Below, piece by piece: positions 7,408-10,713 of a DNA stretch of 10,713 bases (positions within the stretch are counted from its first letter, which is position 1; each line of letters begins with the position of its first letter). The stretch comes from Tannerella sp. (lineage in GTDB: Bacteria; Bacteroidota; Bacteroidia; Bacteroidales; Tannerellaceae): the NCBI GenBank assembly GCA_031289445.1, contig JAITPL010000050.1, forward strand, positions 1-10,713, written 5' to 3'. The position numbers and the translations under genes are program-made. The notes under the pieces were generated by a model that ran no database searches, had not been told where the DNA came from, and worked only from the letters and a program-made list of their open reading frames with translations.

Positions 7408-7494
7408 ATATCTATTATTCTAAATTACAATTCATATTCAAAAAAAGTTGGCAGTTTCCTACAAAATTGCCGATTGTTAGTTTCAAAAATCATG

Positions 7495-7525
7495 CAAATG
7501 TACGAACTATTTTTCAACCCCGCAA
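7495..7525 (-). promoter_or_regulatory. Promoter of the fimbrillin-like lipoprotein gene
   Basis: On the minus strand, TACATTTG (7495-7502) is a full TAnnTTTG -7 box with a TTG -33 element at 7523-7525, spaced 20 nt as at 4379-4409. The start site would be near 7488, giving a leader of about 80 nt. The leader contains a weak hairpin (7450-7471) followed by T7 on the minus strand, which might attenuate transcription, but the stem has a mismatch and few GC pairs. Confidence 0.75.
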
Positions 7526-7709
7526 CTTTTCTCGCAAGAAACTTCATATAATTAAGTATATTTATGATTGGAGGGGTTGTGTTAACATAAATTAGCGTTT
7601 TTTGCTTGGGTTTTCAACCTCCGAAAGTATGGCTTTGATGGCCTTTTGGGAAGGTAGAAGGGAATAAAGGTAGAAAGTAGAAGGGGACACGCATTGATGG
7701 CGTAGCATC

Positions 7710-7830
7710 CTTTGTTCGGCATAGCGTCTCGCTATGTCGAAGCTAAAAGCAAGGCTGAAGCCTTGCAGGACTTGCAAAGCGGGAGCTTTGCTTCTAACAC
7801 GACGAAGTCTGGAGACTTCGCCGAACAAAG
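7710..7830. repeat. Multi-hairpin cloverleaf-like element
   Basis: CTTTGTTCGGC (7710-7720) pairs perfectly with GCCGAACAAAG (7820-7830), closing a 121-bp unit with four hairpins in series: ATAGCG/CGCTAT (7721-7726, 7730-7735; loop TCT), GCAAGGCT/AGCCTTGC (7749-7756, 7759-7766; loop GA), GCAAAGC/GCTTTGC (7774-7780, 7785-7791; loop GGGA) and CGAAGTC/GACTTCG (7803-7809, 7814-7820; loop TGGA). All stems are perfect. There is no T-run and no plausible gene. It looks like a mosaic of REP-like palindromes or a structured non-autonomous element. Whether it is transcribed is unknown. Confidence 0.85.
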
Positions 7831-7841
7831 TCGCCCCTACC

Positions 7842-7922
7842 GATGCAATCATGTACAACGTCATTACCTCGAAGACGTTCCACCCTCAAAGACATTCCAA
7901 GTCTTGAAGACTTGGAATGTCT
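7842..7922. repeat. Dispersed palindromic repeat, copy 2
   Basis: The palindrome at 7890-7922 (16-bp arms, central G) is identical to 353-385 apart from its central base. Left flank 7842-7876 aligns with 322-356 at 28 of 35 positions. Between flank and palindrome, copy 2 has extra sequence (about 7877-7891) that copy 1 lacks. Its right edge touches the -33 region of the ABC operon promoter. Confidence 0.85.
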
Positions 7923-7944
7923 GCCTAATTCCCTAATTTATCAC

Positions 7945-7952
7945 TACATTTG
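7945..7952 (+). promoter_or_regulatory. Probable -7 box of the ABC transporter operon
   Basis: TACATTTG is identical to the -7 box of the divergent lipoprotein gene. No clean TTG lies at the usual distance; the nearest fit is TCTG at 7920-7923, 21 nt upstream, which overlaps the right edge of palindrome copy 2. Transcription would start near 7958-7960, leaving a very short leader before the ATG at 7966 or 7972. Confidence 0.6.
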
Positions 7953-7971
7953 TGCCTTTAATTCAATGATT

Positions 7972-8640
7972 ATGTTTATAGAACTGACTGATATAGAGAA
8001 GTATTATGACGATGGGGCAGCAAAGTCCAATCACGTGTTGCGCAGTGTCAATATGAGAGTAGAAAAGGGCGAGTTTGTAGCCGTCAAAGGCCCTTCAGGC
8101 TCCGGCAAGACTACGCTGCTGTCGATTCTTGGCGCACTGCTCCAACCGGATAAGGGACGCTATTTATTGAACGGACTGGATATTACGGAGGCTTCGACCG
8201 AACTGCCACAGATACGCAACCGCGAGATCGGCTTCGTCTTTCAAGACCACCGCCTGCTGCCGCAGTTCACGGCTCTCGAAAACATCCTGCTACCTGCACT
8301 GGCATCTAACTCTAAGGCCGACAAGGAACAAATGGACTATGCCCGCAAGTTGCTCGCAATCACCGATATAGCGCATGTAGCCGAACAATATCCGCCAACT
8401 TTGTCGGGAGGTGAAGCCAGCCGCGTTGCTATCTGCCGTGCGTTGCTTATGAAACCTTCGCTGCTGCTGGCCGACGAGCCTACAGGGCAGCTCGACAGCG
8501 AGAATGCGAGTAAGATAGCCTCGCTGCTGTCCGAAATCAACCGCTCTCTGGGAACAACCATAATCATGGTAACACACTCCGAAGAGGCGGTCGCAACCGC
8601 TCATCGCATACTAACCCTTAAAGACGGCGTATTGCAATGA
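7972..8640 (+). CDS. ABC transporter ATP-binding protein, LolD/MacB/YbbA type
   Basis: This 222-residue cytoplasmic ATPase drives the permease encoded directly downstream. Motifs in order: Walker A GPSGSGKTT (40-48), Q-loop Gln91 in FVFQDHRLLPQFTALEN (the LolD/MacB-type stretch), signature LSGGE (144-148, followed by ASR instead of the usual QQR), Walker B LLLADEP (164-170, catalytic Glu169), D-loop Asp175 and switch His202 in VTHSEE. Length is typical for the family. The frame is open back to 7843, but that region is repeat sequence and holds the -7 box, so the start is 7972 or 7966 (MIMFIEL). The stop overlaps the permease start as ATGA, indicating translational coupling. The family acts by mechanotransmission on lipoproteins, peptides or periplasmic clients rather than bulk transport; the client here is unknown. 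Confidence 0.9.
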   Translation: MFIELTDIEKYYDDGAAKSNHVLRSVNMRVEKGEFVAVKGPSGSGKTTLLSILGALLQPDKGRYLLNGLDITEASTELPQIRNREIGFVFQDHRLLPQFTALENILLPALASNSKADKEQMDYARKLLAITDIAHVAEQYPPTLSGGEASRVAICRALLMKPSLLLADEPTGQLDSENASKIASLLSEINRSLGTTIIMVTHSEEAVATAHRILTLKDGVLQ

Positions 8641-10713
8641 ATTTCAGCAGTTTGACTTATCGTAACATCCGGTACTATGCTCGCTATTACCGTCTGATGG
8701 CTGCCGCTGTGATGATTACCGTGGCGGTTATCACAGGCAGCATGCTCGTTGGCGATTCGGTCAGAACAACGCTTGCCAAACGTGTGGCAGAGCGTCTTGG
8801 CGACGCCGAAACAATCATCTTTTCGTATAACTCCTTTATCTCCGACGAGATTATGACCGCACCCCTACTGCGCTCATCGGCACAGGGTATATTGCTCGTC
8901 AACGGATTTATCTCCCATCAAGGCAAACTTATACCTGTCTATGTGTTTGGCGACGACCATATCGAAGTGCAGCCGGGCATGATGAAAATCAACAAAGCTT
9001 TGGCCGGGGAACTCGGAAGCGACTACTTTGGGCATAAACACGGCAGCGACGCCCTCGCACTGCGACTGCCCGCTACAGGCCTCGTTCCTTCAGGCTCACT
9101 CTTCGTTACCGAAAACTATACTACCGCTCTGCGCCTCGCTGTCTCAGGCGTCGTTGAGGCCAACGAAGGCGGCAATTTAAGCCTCAAAAACGAACAGACA
9201 ATACCGTTCAACGTCTTTGTTAACCGCGCCGAACTTGCTGAAAATCTTGAAGTTAAAGGCAAAATAAATCTTATCCTCTCAAGCAAATCCATTACCGAGG
9301 ATGAGTTTGCAGAGGCTTGGGAATATCGGTTTTCGGGTTTGAAGGCTTTGCAACATGCTGATTTTACGGAACTTACCTCCGACCGCGTTTTCTTGCAGCA
9401 AGATGTCGTGCAAGCTATATCCGCTGATAATCAAGCGCCTAACCGACTGTTCTCATACCTCGCCAACAACATGCAGGCCGCAGATAGCTGCATCCCCTAC
9501 TCTTTCATAACCGCTACCGACCGCTATAAAAGCGAGGTCCTGCAGAACGACGAAATCATTCTTTCGGATTATTCAGCCGGTCGCCTGAATGTGGCGGCAG
9601 GCGATAAAGTCAGCGTAAGCTACTATAAATCAAAGGATTTGAAAACGCTGATAGAAGATTCGCTAACATTGAAGGTCAAGCGCATCGTACCCTTGCAGGA
9701 AATACTGGCAGACAGCACTCTGAGCGCCCACTTTCCCGGTCTGTCGGATGTGGAAAAATGCACCGACTGGGACAGCGACCTGCCTGTCAACATGGATCTG
9801 ATAACCGACGAAGACGAACGCTACTGGGAACTCTATCGAAACGCTCCCAAAGCGATAGTCGCCTACAACGCCTTGGCCCCCGACTGGAGCAATACCTCCG
9901 GAACAGCGACCGCCGTACGCATAGCCAACGCCCGACCCGAACTCTCGGCTTTGAGGCCTGAAATGTTTGGTATTCAGTTGATTTCCCCCCGCGCTTCGAG
10001 TATGTTTGCCGCCCAAAACGGCGTCGATTTTGCCGGACTTTTTCTATCTCTCGGTTTCTTTATCATCATCGCCGCCATGCTACTTATGAAGGCGCCTGTC
10101 TCCGAAATGCTGTTTCAGCGTCAAAACGAGATAAATGTTTTGCAATCAATCGGTTACTCACGCAAACGAATCATACGCATCCTGTGGCATGAATCATATC
10201 CCGTGGTTTTGGCGTCGTCAATAGCGGGAGTGCTCTTGGGATTACTCTATACCGGGCTGATAATGTGGCTCTTTGGCAACGTCTGGAAAGGAGCTACTCA
10301 TACCGATGGCTTCACCGTCTATCCTTCCATCCCCAGTATCGCTACCGGCTTGGTTGCAGGGATAGCGCTGTCTCTCTGTTTCCTGCGAATAACTATTGCC
10401 CGTTCCAATCCAGATAGATGGTCGCGGAACATAGCAAAGTCGCTGAACATGGCAAAGTCGCAATACATAGCAAAATCGCGGCACATACGAAAGTCGCGGC
10501 ACATACCAAAGTCGCCAAATAAGGAGAAAATTAACTTTTCAAATCCTGCAAGGGTTTCGACGAGGGTTTTGACGATTGCCATTCCGATAAGTGCACTTGC
10601 CGTAGCTACGATAGCGGCAAGTTGGTTGTGGCTAAGTTCTGTTGTCCTTTTCGTGGTCTCCGGCGTTTTGATATTGGGGACAAGCGCACTCTGGGGCTAT
10701 TACGCCATTTGTC
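8637..10713 (+). CDS. FtsX/MacB-type ABC transporter permease, partial at 3' end
   Basis: The frame opens at the ATGA overlap with the ATPase and stays open for 692 codons to the window edge, so the C-terminus is missing. It starts with a short cytoplasmic segment (SLTYRNIRYYARYYRL), TM1 (~20-38), then a periplasmic domain of about 425 residues. TM2 follows (~466-484), then a cytoplasmic coupling segment typical of FtsX domains (QRQNEINVLQSIGYSRKRII), TM3 (~524-545), TM4 (~568-588), a basic cytoplasmic linker (~589-643), TM5 (~644-664) and TM6 (~668-690). More than four TM segments suggests the larger YbbP-like layout with a second FtsX unit beyond the edge, rather than MacB or LolC/E. The linker contains five 6-residue repeats encoded by an 18-bp tandem array. 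Substrate is unknown. Confidence 0.85.
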   Translation, partial: MNFSSLTYRNIRYYARYYRLMAAAVMITVAVITGSMLVGDSVRTTLAKRVAERLGDAETIIFSYNSFISDEIMTAPLLRSSAQGILLVNGFISHQGKLIPVYVFGDDHIEVQPGMMKINKALAGELGSDYFGHKHGSDALALRLPATGLVPSGSLFVTENYTTALRLAVSGVVEANEGGNLSLKNEQTIPFNVFVNRAELAENLEVKGKINLILSSKSITEDEFAEAWEYRFSGLKALQHADFTELTSDRVFLQQDVVQAISADNQAPNRLFSYLANNMQAADSCIPYSFITATDRYKSEVLQNDEIILSDYSAGRLNVAAGDKVSVSYYKSKDLKTLIEDSLTLKVKRIVPLQEILADSTLSAHFPGLSDVEKCTDWDSDLPVNMDLITDEDERYWELYRNAPKAIVAYNALAPDWSNTSGTATAVRIANARPELSALRPEMFGIQLISPRASSMFAAQNGVDFAGLFLSLGFFIIIAAMLLMKAPVSEMLFQRQNEINVLQSIGYSRKRIIRILWHESYPVVLASSIAGVLLGLLYTGLIMWLFGNVWKGATHTDGFTVYPSIPSIATGLVAGIALSLCFLRITIARSNPDRWSRNIAKSLNMAKSQYIAKSRHIRKSRHIPKSPNKEKINFSNPARVSTRVLTIAIPISALAVATIAASWLWLSSVVLFVVSGVLILGTSALWGYYAIC
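10425..10514 (+). repeat. 18-bp tandem array (five copies) inside the permease gene
   Basis: Units begin at 10425, 10443, 10461, 10479 and 10497. The first is CGGAACATAGCAAAGTCG and the others differ at a few positions. Each encodes six residues of the pattern RxIxKS (permease residues 597-626). Because 18 is a multiple of three, gain or loss of a unit keeps the frame. The repeat lies in the predicted cytoplasmic linker between TM4 and TM5. Confidence 0.9.

Larger units (their letters stand above)
7408..7971. other. Divergent intergenic region with promoters and repeats
   Basis: This stretch separates the minus-strand lipoprotein gene from the plus-strand ABC operon. It holds a promoter on each strand, the multi-hairpin element at 7710-7830 and palindrome copy 2 at 7842-7922, all listed separately. 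Between 7646 and 7688 is a purine-rich segment with repeated GGTAGAA. A weak inverted repeat lies around 7574-7621 (GGAGG with CCTCC). Open frames here, such as 7592-7864 on the minus strand, run through hairpins and look non-coding. Confidence 0.7.

Noticed and set aside
7710..7830. tRNA-like cloverleaf
   Set aside because: It has four arms plus the closing stem, is 121 bp long, and lacks the conserved T-loop and D-loop bases and an acceptor end.
7592..7936. Open frames on both strands over the multi-hairpin element
   Set aside because: Palindromic DNA tends to stay open on both strands; the frames show no domain and no start context.
7843..7971. Upstream extension of the ABC ATPase gene
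   Set aside because: It is translated palindrome and contains the -7 box; ATPases of this family begin a few residues before the ELTDIEKYY segment.
8290..8902. Minus-strand frames opposite the ABC operon
   Set aside because: They are shadows of strongly supported coding sequence on the plus strand.
10242..10582. Minus-strand frames with Cys/Phe-rich repeats
   Set aside because: The repetitive peptides are antisense readings of the 18-bp tandem array inside the permease gene, which continues through this stretch without a stop.

Overview
The window looks like chromosome of a member of the Bacteroidota, most likely order Bacteroidales. Four promoters have the TAnnTTTG -7 box typical of that phylum instead of a sigma-70 -10 box. 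Gene starts lack clear Shine-Dalgarno sequences. The proteins belong to families common in Bacteroidales: DUF3857/transglutaminase exported proteins, a fimbrillin-like lipoprotein, and a LolD-type ATPase with a large FtsX-type permease. No species can be named from the sequence alone.

Layout. Positions 1-118 hold a compact transcription unit on the plus strand: a promoter, about 77 nt of RNA without an ORF, and an intrinsic terminator. It is probably a small RNA resembling the Bacteroidales-1 motif. Positions 121-673 have no credible gene but are dense in repeats: two heptamer arrays in opposite orientations, a 33-bp palindrome followed by a tandem duplication, an 11-bp-stem hairpin, and a perfect 30-bp palindrome. 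The second heptamer array runs into the 3' end of the next gene and supplies its stop codon.

Positions 674-7407 carry three minus-strand genes. The first transcribed is a 945-residue lipoprotein (4570-7407) with a fimbrillin-like front, a BACON-like middle and two DUF1566/FISUMP-like domains. It has its own promoter (7495-7525) and terminator (4448-4485). A second promoter (4379-4409) drives a probable two-gene operon of exported DUF3857 proteins. One (2335-4356) has an intact transglutaminase-like Cys-His-Asp triad; the other (674-2302) has lost the catalytic cysteine. Together they suggest a periplasmic or surface enzyme with a non-enzymatic partner.

Positions 7408-7971 separate divergent genes. 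Besides the two promoters, this stretch contains a 121-bp element of four small hairpins enclosed by an 11-bp closing stem, then a second copy of the 33-bp palindrome directly upstream of the plus-strand promoter. The plus-strand operon encodes a LolD/MacB-type ABC ATPase (7972-8640) and, with a 4-bp ATGA overlap, a large FtsX-type permease that runs off the right edge (8637 onward). The permease has five in-frame 18-bp tandem repeats coding for a basic cytoplasmic linker.

The most unusual content is the repeat landscape, not a new enzyme system: palindromes and short tandem arrays occupy the intergenic spaces, touch a stop codon and a promoter, and occur inside one reading frame.
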